Notes: a model not told the origin generated them from the letters alone. 64,000 nt of DNA from Argyresthia goedartella (GCA_949825045.1 OX463832.1:23616552-23680551); one strand, 5' to 3'. Shown: positions 24,201 through 31,600, counted from the first letter of the stretch. Numbers and translations are program-made.

Positions 24201-27200
24201 ATTTTAAATTTATGATTCACAACTTATTTCATAGCTCTTAAAGTTTATCCACATTTTGAAGATTTTTTTCCAAAAAAAATTTCTACCTACTGAGAAATAA
24301 ACCAAATGTTTGTTTCGTCACAAGGTCCATTACGGGAAATTATGCGCTCAGGAAAATGTCATAAATGAAGATGACCTAGGTCCAGATATACTTAAAAAAG
24401 AATTTGATTTAGAAATAAATAACATTCAAAATGGCAAAGCAACAGGAATAGACGGAATATATAGAAATGATCAATTTGCTAAAGGCGATCAAATAAAAAT
24501 TGAAATATTTCAACTAGTACAAAAAATGTACAAAACTGGTACTTTTCCCACAGATTTTCAAATTAGCAAAACTGCCACCGTGCCTAAGACAACTAACACT
24601 CTTAATGTGAGGAACATAGAACACTTAGTTTAATATCAAAGGCCAGTAAAATGTTACTTAAAATTCTGGAGAATTTTAAGACTTTGGTTGTTTTGGAAAA
24701 CAAGATACGACCTTTAGTGGTAAGTTATTTGGGACCAGAACAGTACAGATTTAGACAGAATAAGGGGCAAGGGAAGGAATATTAGAATTAAGATTAACAT
24801 TAACCAGAAGATTAGATTTAGACTTGAATACTCATAGCATTTATTGATTTAGAAAAAGCATTTGTTAAAGTTAACTGGAAGAATACGATTAACATTTTAA
24901 AACAAGCAGGATTGGAGTACAGAGACAGAAGAATAACATTTGAATTGTACAAAAACCCACAGACGGTAATAGAAATTGCAGAAGAGAAGGGAAAATCTAA
25001 AATCAGACAAAGATTAATAAGACGTATGTCCACTTTCGCCTCTATTTTTTTTATATTTTCATAGAATGTGCCGTAAGAAAACTAATAGAGTCAGGAAAGG
25101 GGGGAATTTATATTCATGGGGTAAAATACATTTCATCCGTTTTGCAGATGACGTTGCAGCATTTGCTGAAACCTCTTAACAATTAGAAGAGTTGCTACAA
25201 GATATGTGTTTACAATGTGGGCTAAAAAAATATATGAAAAAGACTTTGATCACATCCAAATTCACCAAAACATAACCCAATTGGGTTATGGAGTTTAATT
25301 AAACTCAACTCAATTCCCATAGAACAAGTAACAAAATTTTAAATACTTAGGTAGTTTAATAACAAATGACTCAAGATGTACTTCAGATATTATAGCCACA
25401 ACATCTATCGCCAAAGGAGCATTTAACAATAAAAATATAAATATATGTTATTCAAAGCAAGAATATCAAGGAATATTCGTATGCGGTTAATTAAGCTTTA
25501 CATCTGGAGCATTGCGTTATATGGAAACGATATAGAGAAAGATTGGAAGCGTTCGAGTTGTTGATGTGGTGTTGGATAAGGATGGAAATAATCAGTTTGA
25601 TGGAAAGGAAAAGCAACGAGGCGGTGTTGCAGTTGGTTGGGGAAAAAGATCTTTGATGGGACCTATTAAGATGTTGGGACACTTGATACGGCACGACAAC
25701 TTCTTCCAAACTTTACTGTTAGCTCAAATAGAAGGAAGAAGGAAGAGAAGTAGACCACGGAGAACACTTGGAGCAAGTGAAGGAGAAGATGTATCTTGTA
25801 CGTGTACGTAGTATCGTAACAGGACGTCAAGGAGAAGGCAGAATGTAGAAGTGCATGGAAGGAACTCCACCGACAAGAGCTCTCTTAAATAATGAATGAA
25901 TGAATGAATGAATGAAATGGTAGTGTGATTAACCCATAATTTGGCAGGATAACAAAAGTTGTAGTAGGATGTTGTGGTGAATATATTGTGTTAATACTCG
26001 TGGATGTTCAAAGTATACTAGAAAATTATTAATAAAAAACCTCACCTGTCAGCAACAAAAGCCGTCAGCATCCCTCCTATCATGCCCCCCACGCAGTACA
26101 CAGAGACGGCCACAGACCACACTGTGGTCACAGTCTGGTCTCTCTCTGGCGGTATGGTTTTGTTCACGCCGCTCAGAGCGTCCTGTTGGAGCCAGGTCAT
26201 CATCACCTGAGGATATACAATACGGAATGTTAACATCTCTAGAATTAACTGACTTCTATCAAATACATTTGTTCAACATTGTTTGTAACTAGGTTTTATA
26301 TTATTTACAGTGTTTCAAATGATAGTACCCAGTAGTGCTGGGTGTACAAATATTAACCTTATTATATAAGTATCTTAAATCTAAATTTAATCTTAACATA
26401 TTTAGAATAGTGGCCATATTAGCAATTTAAATCAGTATCAGTATTTTGTTATAGTTTTATTTTATGACTCTAGGTAAGGTACAGTCGCCTAATAAGGCCC
26501 ACCAGTTAGCAATGCCCAGGCGCAGAAAACCGACTCTATACAGTTGATTTGCGCGAGCTTCAAAGTACGTATGGAATAGACCAATAGGAACGCAGCAACG
26601 CAACAGCGGGCAGCGTGGGGCCGCCATCTTGACAATGACGCCCGGTTGTTCGCCGATGTCGGACGCGGCCCCTGATTGCGCTAAATTGTGCGCCCACAAA
26701 ACGTTAGATTTTACTTACTATACTGCGATTTGTAAGTAGATTTTTGTTTAGAGTGTTTATTTGATCATTATTATTTTGATATTTACATAGACATGTGCGA
26801 TTTCATGTCTATTTATTTCGAAAATGATCAATTTGTGTTGGAAGGCCCATGTCGTTTAGGAAAGCCCAACAAAATTGTTGCTCGGGCCATACAAGACTCG
26901 GCTGGGCCTTCCAACCCTACTGCAGTCTAATAAAGCCCGCTAGTTTCTGTAGTGTTAAATTAAACTAACAATGTTTTACTGAGTGTTACAAAAGTGCTTG
27001 ATGATGATGTTAAATACACTTATAATTACTGATCGGAAATTCAGATGTTTTCGGTCAAGTCTATATCAATACTGCGGTAGCTTAGGTGAAGGGTAAAGGG
27101 GGTGAGCGAAGCTAAGCCCCCTTTATCCTTCGTATTAGGTTGAACATGTAAGAACAACAAAAATACTTAAAACATAAAAAGTGTTTTTGCTGATCCTTTT

Positions 27201-27342
27201 TTGCTGTGAAAATCAGTATATTTGCCGTGCGATTAAATAGCCTTACCTGTGCGGGTGCGTTCACCACTCCAGTGTTGTAGCCATGCTGGAAGGCTGACCA
27301 GCAAGCTGAAGCCACCACGGCGTACAACAGACGAAGGTTCAT
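6913..27342 (-). CDS. Facilitated glucose transporter, SLC2/GLUT family (12 coding exons, spliced)
   Basis: Joining twelve exons at GT-AG sites gives one uninterrupted 469-residue major facilitator protein, close to the usual 490 of class I GLUTs. Family motifs appear in order: [12 protein letters not shown] in TM1 (about 19-30), DRFGRKGG after TM2 (85-92), SPTSLRG (about 146-151), PESPKYLL before the central loop, [12 protein letters not shown] in TM7 (279-290), DLAGRK after TM8, [14 protein letters not shown] in TM10 with the sugar-site tryptophan, NWTANF, and the C-terminal VPETK. QLS in TM7 is the signature of glucose- rather than fructose-selective members. The role is facilitated hexose uptake across the plasma membrane. 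The start is taken as the ATG at 27340-27342, just inside a good 3' splice site, so a 5' non-coding exon should lie to the right. If that site is not used, an in-frame ATG at 27367-27369 would add 9 residues. No stop or frameshift was found. Trehalose or other sugars cannot be excluded as substrate. Confidence 0.93.
7805..8062 (-). mobile_element. SINE A, copy 1 (intron 11 of transporter)
   Basis: Read on the minus strand, it has a tRNA-like head starting at about 8062 (GACGACCCGAATGG, then an A-box-like TGGTCGAGTCGG and a B-box GGGTTCGAGTCC), a body with TTTGTTTGATGAGAACGG and ATCTATATAAG landmarks, and a (TATTAT)n tail near 7805-7820. It is full length, in the sense orientation of the transporter, with its head about 21 nt from the exon 11 donor. 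Confidence 0.85.
8083..8183 (-). CDS. Glucose transporter, coding exon 11
   Basis: Bounded by a 3' splice site TTACAG| preceded by a (GT)n tract and by TTTCT|GTGAGT. It encodes [19 protein letters not shown] then [15 protein letters not shown]: the loop after TM10 and TM11 with NWTANF. SINE A1 begins about 21 bases into the next intron. Confidence 0.92.
8190..8205. repeat. (CA)n/(TG)n tract at the exon 11 acceptor
   Basis: Sixteen bases of CA repeat on the plus strand, i.e. GT repeat on the transcript, ending 7 bases before exon 11. It replaces most of the normal polypyrimidine tract. Confidence 0.9.
8250..8353 (+). repeat. LINE family L1 fragment (copy e)
   Basis: AGTATATTTTAGTTACTTTT and GGTATCTTGTTGTGGGGGAA match the minus-strand LINE at about 15090-15165 in inverted form. 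About 100 bp remain in intron 10, directly followed by MITE M1 sequence. Confidence 0.75.
8353..8675 (+). mobile_element. MITE family M1, copy b (rearranged)
   Basis: Two pieces: the right fold-back end alone at 8353-8430 (ACCCACTCTCG ... CATAAACTACTAT) and a longer right half at 8451-8675 (GCTAAACAAGTGCAGAGC, GTGTGTAGATAAACTAG, CTCGAG, CATAAACTACTATT). The usual left end TTATCTACACACG is absent. Lies in intron 10. Confidence 0.7.
8877..8979 (-). CDS. Glucose transporter, coding exon 10
   Basis: Bounded by ATTTCAG| and CAATG|GTAAGC. It encodes [17 protein letters not shown] and then [12 protein letters not shown], i.e. TM10 with the conserved GPGxIPWF motif and its tryptophan. The family usually has VAELF after this; here it is VNELF. 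Confidence 0.93.
9572..10553. repeat. Direct duplication of about 300 bp in intron 9
   Basis: 9572-9873 and 10250-10553 are similar along their whole length. Shared landmarks are GTAGCGCCAAACCACA at the start, GATATCTACATTTTGAA/TATATCTACATTTTGAA, AATTTCAGAATTACAGGAAA/TCAGAATTACAGGAAA, and CAAATACTCAATAAACGTTA near the end. They differ at many scattered sites, so the duplication is old. The 376-bp spacer contains no recognised gene. No coding capacity. Confidence 0.8.
10755..10891 (-). CDS. Glucose transporter, coding exon 9
   Basis: Bounded by CCCACAG| and GTAT|GTGAGT. It encodes [20 protein letters not shown] then [18 protein letters not shown]8, the DLAGRK loop motif and TM9. The donor could shift by 4 bases on sequence alone, but only this one keeps the frame. 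Confidence 0.92.
10920..11260 (+). repeat. Repeat K, copy 1 (arm motif TTTGGTGATC)
   Basis: A core at 11005-11110 (GGCAAAATACTGCGGTAGC ... GTTAGGTTGAACATGTAAG) lies between arms carrying AAATGATCACCAAAA on the left and several TTTGGTGATCRTTTA motifs in inverted sense on the right. A closely similar whole copy, arms included, is at 59385-59735. Lies just upstream of exon 9 in intron 8. Confidence 0.8.
11780..11945 (-). repeat. Dispersed repeat with TCTGTCTGTGGCAC motif
   Basis: The minus strand reads as the common insect repeat with TTATAAGTTGGAATCG and CTGTCTGTGGCACTCTAGCG. A related copy in the opposite strand lies at 57360-57680. Non-coding. Confidence 0.5.
11955..12213 (-). mobile_element. 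SINE A, copy 2 (intron 8)
   Basis: Same architecture as copy 1: tRNA-like head with GGGTTCGAGTCC at about 12140-12155, body, and (ATT)n tail at about 11955-11965. The end of the head runs into the (TA)n tract at 12213, which may have expanded there after insertion. Confidence 0.85.
12213..12279. repeat. (TA)n microsatellite, about 33 units
   Basis: An uninterrupted TA dinucleotide run of 67 bases in intron 8, immediately between a SINE A head and a SINE B fragment. Open frames read through it are artefacts of the repeat. Confidence 0.95.
12287..12400 (-). mobile_element. SINE B fragment, copy 1
   Basis: Shares CCCACACNCTGTGTCGTGGG-like sequence and CGACGTCACACACAT with the SINE B copies at 42995-43175, 51664-51830 and 58228-58345. 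No clean tRNA-like head follows. Confidence 0.6.
12628..12739 (-). CDS. Glucose transporter, coding exon 8
   Basis: Bounded by TTCATCAG| and ATGG|GTGAGA. It encodes [20 protein letters not shown] then [19 protein letters not shown]7 with the QQLSGIN sugar-binding motif and the STQIF equivalent of STSIF. The last G begins the Gly codon of exon 9. Confidence 0.93.
12905..13617 (+). repeat. Repeat R, copy 1 (inverted partner at 33838-34585)
   Basis: About 710 bp in intron 7 matching the 33.8-34.6 kb region on the opposite strand throughout, with landmarks ACGACGAGAGGGAG, CTTTTCTGTTCAAGCTACTT, GAACATGTTT and the terminal GGGAGCAAAAT/GTGACACAAATAACTATT. The last 170 bp contain an imperfect inverted repeat of GTGTCACAAGGGAGCAAAAT. 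No convincing protein. Confidence 0.8.
13680..13860 (+). repeat. LINE 3' tail (RTE-like type)
   Basis: Contains TTTGCCCAGCAGTGGGACAC followed by AATAGGCTATGTAAAAA. This GCCCAGCAGTGGGA...ATAGGCT ending is the usual 3' end of RTE-like LINEs in moths, known to me from general experience and not tested here. Confidence 0.6.
14117..14334. mobile_element. Fold-back MITE in intron 7
   Basis: Arms of about 64 bp (14117-14180 and 14271-14334) are near-perfect inverted copies: GCTGACCATATGTTGGGGAA on the left and TTCCCCAACATATGGTCAGC on the right, with a loop of about 90 bp. The arms would form a long hairpin in the pre-mRNA. Non-coding. Confidence 0.85.
14430..16030 (-). pseudogene. LINE family L1, reverse transcriptase to 3' end (copy c)
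   Basis: The longest copy of this family here, in intron 7 and in the same direction as the transporter. The minus strand (15239-16075 open) reads [44 protein letters not shown] (motif A), [13 protein letters not shown], and [11 protein letters not shown] (catalytic FADD), then [18 protein letters not shown] and a TAA stop. After this one stop the same protein continues ([32 protein letters not shown]) and, with another stop, to YLNDRTVWG. The 5' part with the endonuclease is missing, the usual fate of a truncated LINE insertion. The 3' end carries ATTACTGTAG...AAAGTCAAAG-type repeats. Catalytic aspartates are intact, but the stops make it inactive. Confidence 0.92.
16773..16862 (-). CDS. Glucose transporter, coding exon 7
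   Basis: Bounded by ACTTGCAG| and GCGCAG|GTATGT. It encodes [20 protein letters not shown] then [10 protein letters not shown]: the end of the central loop and the entry into TM7. 30 whole codons, phase 0 on both sides. Confidence 0.92.
17820..17878 (-). CDS. Glucose transporter, coding exon 6
   Basis: A 59-base micro-exon bounded by TATTCCAG| and CATCAG|GTATCT. It encodes [20 protein letters not shown] of the central cytoplasmic loop (ARxALxWLRG pattern of the family). Reading it with exons 5 and 7 restores the frame exactly. Confidence 0.9.
18164..18377 (-). CDS. Glucose transporter, coding exon 5
   Basis: Bounded by TGTTCCAG| and AAGAG|GTAATT. It encodes [20 protein letters not shown], the TM5-TM6 region with [15 protein letters not shown], and the PESPKYLL motif at the start of the central loop. 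It is the largest exon (214 bp). The final G starts an Ala codon completed in exon 6. Confidence 0.92.
18924..19011 (-). CDS. Glucose transporter, coding exon 4
   Basis: Bounded by ATTCCAG| and GCTCG|GTAAGG. It encodes [20 protein letters not shown] then [10 protein letters not shown], i.e. TM4 and the conserved cytoplasmic E-(I/X)-SP-T motif. Phase 0 at the donor. Confidence 0.92.
19060..19280 (+). repeat. Repeat K, copy 2 (arm motif TTTGCTGTG)
   Basis: The core is at 19108-19217. The left arm has two CTGATTTKCACAGCAAAT motifs and the right arm has TTTTGCTGTGGAAATCAGAA and TTTTGCTGTGCGATTAAAT, inverted relative to the left arm. In intron 3. Confidence 0.8.
19545..19810 (-). repeat. Repeat K, copy 3 (arm motif GTTAGTTGATAAACTAACG)
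   Basis: The core at about 19628-19735 reads on the minus strand. Both arms carry GTTAGTTGATAAACTAACGC-like palindromic motifs (19551-19585 and 19780-19802). The AAACCCTGTC block beside the core is shared with the copy at 38440-38700. In intron 3, 300 bp from copy 2 and inverted to it. Confidence 0.75.
20128..20238 (-). CDS. Glucose transporter, coding exon 3
   Basis: Bounded by ATTTCAG| and GGGCAG|GTAAGC. It encodes [19 protein letters not shown] and ends SAEMLILGR, that is the loop 2-3 Arg/Gly motif, TM3 and the run into TM4. Both ends split an Arg codon (AG|A and AG|G). Confidence 0.92.
20379..20513 (+). pseudogene. LINE endonuclease fragment
   Basis: Translates as [16 protein letters not shown] followed by [19 protein letters not shown]. 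The TWNVRT and DILG(L/V)xExRW patterns are the first conserved blocks of the apurinic-like endonuclease of RTE-type LINEs. Only 45 codons remain. It is in the same orientation as the reverse transcriptase relic at 24310 and could be the far 5' end of the same insertion, later separated by other insertions. Confidence 0.75.
24310..25815 (+). pseudogene. RTE-like LINE reverse transcriptase, decayed
   Basis: A series of plus-strand frames gives the expected order of an RTE-like reverse transcriptase: [10 protein letters not shown] (about 24430), a degraded motif A region near 24835-24870 (IDLEKAF after frame correction), [15 protein letters not shown] sequence near 25138-25170, [17 protein letters not shown] (about 25343-25395), the SIALYGND block and [20 protein letters not shown] with [11 protein letters not shown] at 25675-25775. 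Many stops and frameshifts separate the blocks. A (GAAT)n tract follows. It is antisense to the transporter within intron 2. Confidence 0.82.
26046..26206 (-). CDS. Glucose transporter, coding exon 2
   Basis: Bounded by TATCCTCAG| and GACAG|GTGAGG. It encodes the TM1-TM2 outer loop and TM2: [13 protein letters not shown], a candidate N-glycosylation site NKT, then [14 protein letters not shown] and the start of DRFGRK. It ends with two bases of the split Arg codon. Confidence 0.92.
26440..26960. other. Repeat-like block in intron 1
   Basis: GC-richer than its surroundings, starting CAGTCGCCTAATAAGGCCC and ending near CAGTCTAATAAAGCCCGCTAG, which suggests direct or degenerate terminal repeats. 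No protein recognised; an open stretch on the minus strand has no homology I can name. Confidence 0.35.
27062..27240 (+). repeat. Repeat K, copy 4 (abuts exon 1 donor)
   Basis: Core at 27068-27180, right arm with TTTTGCTGATCC, TTTTGCTGTGAAAATCAGTA and TTTGCCGTGCGATTAAATAG ending about 6 bases from the GTAAGG donor of coding exon 1. The left arm lacks the motif. Confidence 0.78.
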
Positions 27343-27345
27343 ACC
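27247..27345 (-). CDS. Glucose transporter, coding exon 1
   Basis: Starts after TTTTTCTCAG and ends CACAG|GTAAGG. After GGT it reads [15 protein letters not shown] and ends GVVNAPAQ, covering TM1. Phase 0 at the donor. Repeat K copy 4 begins only about 6 bases into the following intron. Confidence 0.88.
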
Positions 27346-27629
27346 CTGAGAAAAAGCAACTGCCGTCATTACATCAACATACAACTTGTGGCTCTGTGAG
27401 TTGTAGACCGCGCGAGGGACACAGGATATTTGTTTATTTTTTGTTTTTTTTCTACCCCCTCCCACCACCGACCCCTTGAAGTTTATTGGAGGAAGAAGTG
27501 GAATTATGATAAAAATTAATAACCCGACGGCATTTTCTTTCAATACCACATATAAAAATATAAAAGGTTACGTCTCAAACTCAAACTCTTAAGCTTTATT
27601 TGTTAAAATTAGGTAACAGTAAAGATTTT

Positions 27630-28059
27630 GTATACACACGTATCATAAACCCTCTTTACTGCGTCCAAACACCGCACGTTACGACCAGCATAATGATATA
27701 CTGCTTGGTAAAAACTCATTTCTTATCTCAATATGATATACATTATGATGACCATATGTACCAAAATTTGTCAAATTATGACATTCAAATGTCGGAAGCC
27801 GACGCCCACCTGCGTGCCGCCCCTAGTTTGTCTGTGAAGTTGGTACTACAGAACAAGCAAAATAAGTGCAGATCAATTTATCAATGCCACCATGCCGGTC
27901 GAACATGCGGTTCCTGAACACATCAAAGAGAGCTTATGATATGTGTGTAGATAAACTTAGTGTATGTAACTGTACATAATAAGGCATTAAAACTCTCGAG
28001 TGATACCACTCTCGAGTTTTAATGACCTCCATTATGTATCAGTCACATAAACTACTATT
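27630..28059 (+). mobile_element. MITE family M1, copy c
   Basis: Nearly complete: starts TATACACACGTATCATAAAC, has a central CATTATGATGACCATATG block, CCGACGCCCACCTGCGTGCC, the inner inverted end GTGTGTAGATAAACTTAG, CTCGAG twice and the end CATAAACTACTATT. Confidence 0.85.
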
Positions 28060-28185
28060 AAAGTAAGTACAGTAGGATCTCTATGTTCGGCGAATGCCGT
28101 TTGAAAAAAGTTTGCTGAAACAAACGTATTCGTTATAGCGGATTTCAGAAATTCGAGCAGCTGAAATTCAATTTAAAATTGGAAT

Positions 28186-29480
28186 TTGTTTGTTAAATTG
28201 GTGCACAAAATAAACTTAATAAGAAAAGTTATTCACAATCTATCGAAATATTTGTCGGATAGAAAGTCTGAAGGAGTGGACTCTATTCCTCTAAATAACA
28301 TCAGCAGCCTTGTAATCAACATGACTGTAGGTATGTCTTATAGTATGTGCAATGTGAATTGGCTAATTTGTAACTATTTATAAGTAAAATATTTTGTTGT
28401 ATTTTAGGCATATCCCGATCTTCCGTAATGAAAATACAAAACGAAGGTGGAACGTCAGCTGAATTTTCTACGCCTAAGAAAAATAAACCTAAATCCAAAA
28501 AGAAATGTGCAATTAGGCATAAAATACATTAATTTTATGCTTTCCGAAAAGAAGTACCGAGTTTGAAACGGCTGCTTGCAGCTCTTAAAGATTCCATAAA
28601 TTTTGTTGGTGGCAGAGAATCTCTTCGTTTACTCATACACAAATTAGGTTATAAATATAAAAAAATGTAGAAATCAAAGGATACGTACGCTCCAAGTACT
28701 TATGGAGCGACATGATATAGTGGCATGGAGGGACAGGAACCTACATGATGTCAAAGATGTAAGGGAGAGTGGTATGCCTGTTCTATACCTTGATAAAAGT
28801 TATATTCATACTTCGCTCAATCATGCAAAATGTTGACAAAGGGAAAATGAACCCGGCGTATCTAAATCTGTAGCTACAGAAAAAAGATATATAATTGTTC
28901 ATTGTGTTGGCAAGACTGGTTTCGTCCTGAATGCTTAGATAATGTTAACGACAAAGAAAAAAATACTGATTTTCATGATGCCATGAATAAAGTTAATTTA
29001 AAAAAATGTGTATCGAATAAATTATTACCCAATCTAAATGAACCCACCTGTGTAGTCTCCATGCTCCATGACTCCAAAGCTATATATAATTCTAGTCAAA
29101 TTAACAAACCTCCAAGCTCGGTTAATAGAAAAAAAATTGCAGAATGGCTTACATCAAATAATATTGCCTACCTACCATAGCCACCAAAAGTATGTTGTTG
29201 TTTTTGTTGAAACAAAATAAACCTGACCCAGTATACGAGGTTGATAATTAAGTACAGGAGTATGGTTACAAAATACTACGACTGCCGCCATATGATTGTG
29301 ACTTGAACCCGATAGAAATGATATGGGATACAGTAAAAGGAAAGGTTGCCACAAAGAATGTTAGTTTAGATAATATCACGTCACCTGCAGCTTGAACAAA
29401 ACTGTTTTGAGGATATAACTGCTGATACATGGAAAAATTGCTGTGAGCATACAAAATAAATTGTGCAGGCAATCCTGTAC
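28186..29480 (+). pseudogene. DDE transposase relic (Tc1/mariner/IS630-like) with an intron
   Basis: The N-terminal part, VKLVHKINLIRKVIHNL to SSLVINMTVG, is joined by a plausible GTATGT...TTTTAG intron (28332-28408) to ISRSSVMKIQNEGGTSAEF and KKNKPKSKK. Downstream blocks are LRLLIHKLGYKYKK, KPPSSVNRKKIAEWLTSNNI and LRLPPYDCDLNPIEMIW, the last carrying the third catalytic acidic residue (E). Stops and frameshifts interrupt nearly every block, including where the first two catalytic Asp residues should be, so the gene is dead. The acidic C-terminal tail of the same protein type is at 30410-30598, after about 900 bp of inserted repeats. The PPYxC(D/E)LNP(I)E.IW pattern also occurs at 35160-36020. 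Confidence 0.82.
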
Positions 29481-29597
29481 TAACTTTCTCGCATGATGCT
29501 TTCGGTGTTGTTATTTAAATAATAGTTTGTGGATATTCGTGTGCAGGCGTTTAGGAGACGTTTTAAGAAGTTTTAAGATAAAGTATACAGGATCTAA

Positions 29598-29854
29598 TAG
29601 AAAGGGAGTTGGAACAAGCCGAAAGGTGGTTATTAGGGACATAAATCTGATCAACTTTTACGATGGAACCGACGTGATCAGAGCAACTTTATTTTCCTTA
29701 TCTCAGTACATTTCGGGCCTAGCGCTCACCTGAGTTATATGGTGGAGTTGAACATAAAGTTGCTCTCATCAAGTCGGCCCCATACTAAAAGTTGTTCAGA
29801 ATGATGTCCCTAACAACCACTCCACCATACAACTCCTTTCTACTTTAACCATGC
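29598..29854. mobile_element. Fold-back MITE with long arms
   Basis: Left arm 29598-29692 and right arm 29762-29854 are imperfect inverted copies: TTAGGGACATAAATCTGATC against TTAGGGACATCATTCTGAAC read from the right, both continuing into GAGCAACTTTAT. The loop is about 70 bp. A half copy with GATCAGAGCAACTTTATTTT lies at 41800-41935. It sits between two parts of the transposase relic. Confidence 0.8.
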
Positions 29855-30079
29855 CCCGCACTATGAGCTTATTCCGCCCGCCGCCGCCGGCCGCCTAATG
29901 TATGGGATATATGGCACTGTGTGCATATTGTATGGGAGCTACCATTTTTTAGAGTATTGCGGTAATAACCGAGTATGCCATGTTATAGATGACATTAAGA
30001 TATACTACGAAGAGAAGTTATAAAAAATCGTTCTTCCCGTTTTTGATTAAACTCAATAAATGTGTTCTATTTGTATGAC

Positions 30080-30330
30080 AGGTACCATAAATAATCAAGA
30101 TATCCAAAAACAAATAAATATACCCTAGATATTTTAAAAAATAACCCCCAATACAAAATTTTATCCAATTCGGTTCAGTGGTTTAGGCTCTAGAGCTGAG
30201 AACGGAAAACAGCCATCCATACACACACGTACAAACACACACATATACAAATTTTATTTTTTTTTCACTTTTTTGGACTAAGTTAACGATAGAGAACCTA
30301 TCCCCTTCAAAATCTCAACCTCGATTTTTT
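30080..30330 (+). repeat. Dispersed insect repeat with CGGTTCAGTGGTTTAGG
   Basis: Contains ATCCAATTCGGTTCAGTGGT, TTTAGGCTCTAGAGC and a CA-rich part, a common lepidopteran repeat pattern as far as I know it. Non-coding. Confidence 0.4.
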
Positions 30331-30409
30331 TTCGATTACAATACTTCCTTAATTTTCACTTCTTTCAATTCGAAAGTAAAAACTAGAAGAGGAATATATG
30401 TATATGCAG

Positions 30410-30598
30410 GGGACTGGTAATTGATAGAGAAATTGAACAACTTATTATAAAGGTTGGCGGCAGTGATAGTGAAACATGCGGTCTTACAACTGACAATGAG
30501 TCTGAGACTAGAATTGAACCAGTACAATCTGATCATGAAGATCATGAAATGTCATATGAATCTGTTGAATATTTAGATTCTGAATTTTATGACTAATC
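30410..30598 (+). pseudogene. Acidic C-terminal tail of a DDE transposase
   Basis: Reads EREIEQLIIKVGGSDSE and continues through many Glu/Asp/Ser residues to EFYD and a TAA stop. A Ser/Asp/Glu-rich tail after EREY..E is the normal end of the transposase type found at 28186-29480 and is probably the same copy. Confidence 0.65.
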
Positions 30599-30713
30599 AA
30601 AAAAAAATGCATTATCATAATGGTTTTATTTTCTATATTTTAACACGACTACAGGTAGGTACTTGCTTTAGTAGAAGGTTATTTCATAATAATAAAACAT
30701 AATTGTAGTTAAT

Positions 30714-30845
30714 ATGACTTCCATAATGAGAGGCTTTAATATACGAGTGTTGCATAATAACAACACGCGAGTATTTTAATGCCTAATTTTAATTATGTAC
30801 AGTTCATAAGCTCTCTATGATTGTTAATTTATAGTTATGTTTAAA
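30714..30845 (-). mobile_element. MITE family M1, partial copy
   Basis: Right-end sequence in minus orientation: GTAGTTAATATGACTTCCAT, GCATAATAACAACACGCGAG and TTTTAATGCCTAATT. Diverged and incomplete. Confidence 0.6.
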
Positions 30846-31019
30846 ATGTAACTTCTGTTAAGTTCGATTTTAAAATAAGTTCGGCAATAAGCGAAGCGGC
30901 CAATTTGCATTGGTATACTACACTTAGTATATATAAAGTTATTTAGCGCTCTCAGACCAGTTTTTTATGTTCCTGGTTGGGCTTGTTTGTTTTGACAAAC
31001 ATGACTACCTCATAAATAA

Positions 31020-31600
31020 TAGAGAATGGAAAGTCAGGAGATGGTACCTATGGAGTATGATTATGAACTCCATACATACATGGAGTATGAAAACACTAAT
31101 AACTTTGTAAACTACATTTTGCGATCCAAAATACAACCTATTGAATATTCACTAAAATTATCAGCCTAGGACAATCTCACGGTGCCCACAAATCAAACAC
31201 CTAATTTTTTAAAATCTGTCAAGTCGTTCGGCCTGTAGCGTTTTTACATTTTCAACCTCATAGAGATTCTTCTCTTTCTTCTGAAAAAAAGGGATTGAAC
31301 ATTTTTGTAATGAGAGTGTACCAGGTGCCATCCGCCATTTAGTTTTTTTTTCAAAATGGCGGCCACAAATAAAACCTTCAAAGTCAACATCAATACAAAC
31401 ATAAACTTTAGATTGATAAAATCCCGTAAAACGTCACGTTTCAGTAACGCGACGTTACCACGACGGACTATCTTGGCCATATCTTAACATCATTTAATGA
31501 TGTGGCTAAACAGAAAGGGTCGAATTTCGTAACAGTATGTCTTTTTTAAATTACTTTTAATCAGAATTACGTGTTGTTTTTCATATGATATATGTCGAAT
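31020..31600. other. Repeat-rich stretch, no gene seen
   Basis: Contains CATGGAGTATGAAAACACTAATAAC-type sequence shared with repeat P (also near 11370, 35040, 41470, 58640) and otherwise no recognised feature. Confidence 0.35.

Larger units (their letters stand above)
20239..26045 (-). other. Intron 2 of the transporter (5.8 kb)
   Basis: The largest intron. It holds a LINE endonuclease scrap (20379-20513) and a decayed LINE reverse transcriptase (24310-25815), both on the plus strand. 20600-24200 contains no recognised gene. The part around 23170-23850 is GC-richer, with ATTGGT/CCAAT-like boxes and TATATAA, which could be a retroelement LTR or promoter-like relic, but I found no matching partner or target duplication. 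A (GAAT)n tetranucleotide run lies at about 25890-25917. Confidence 0.6.

Noticed and set aside
27112..27549. Unspliced 145-codon reading of exon 1 and flanks
   Set aside because: Only 27247-27345 matches the transporter; the rest reads through the K repeat on one side and intergenic sequence on the other.
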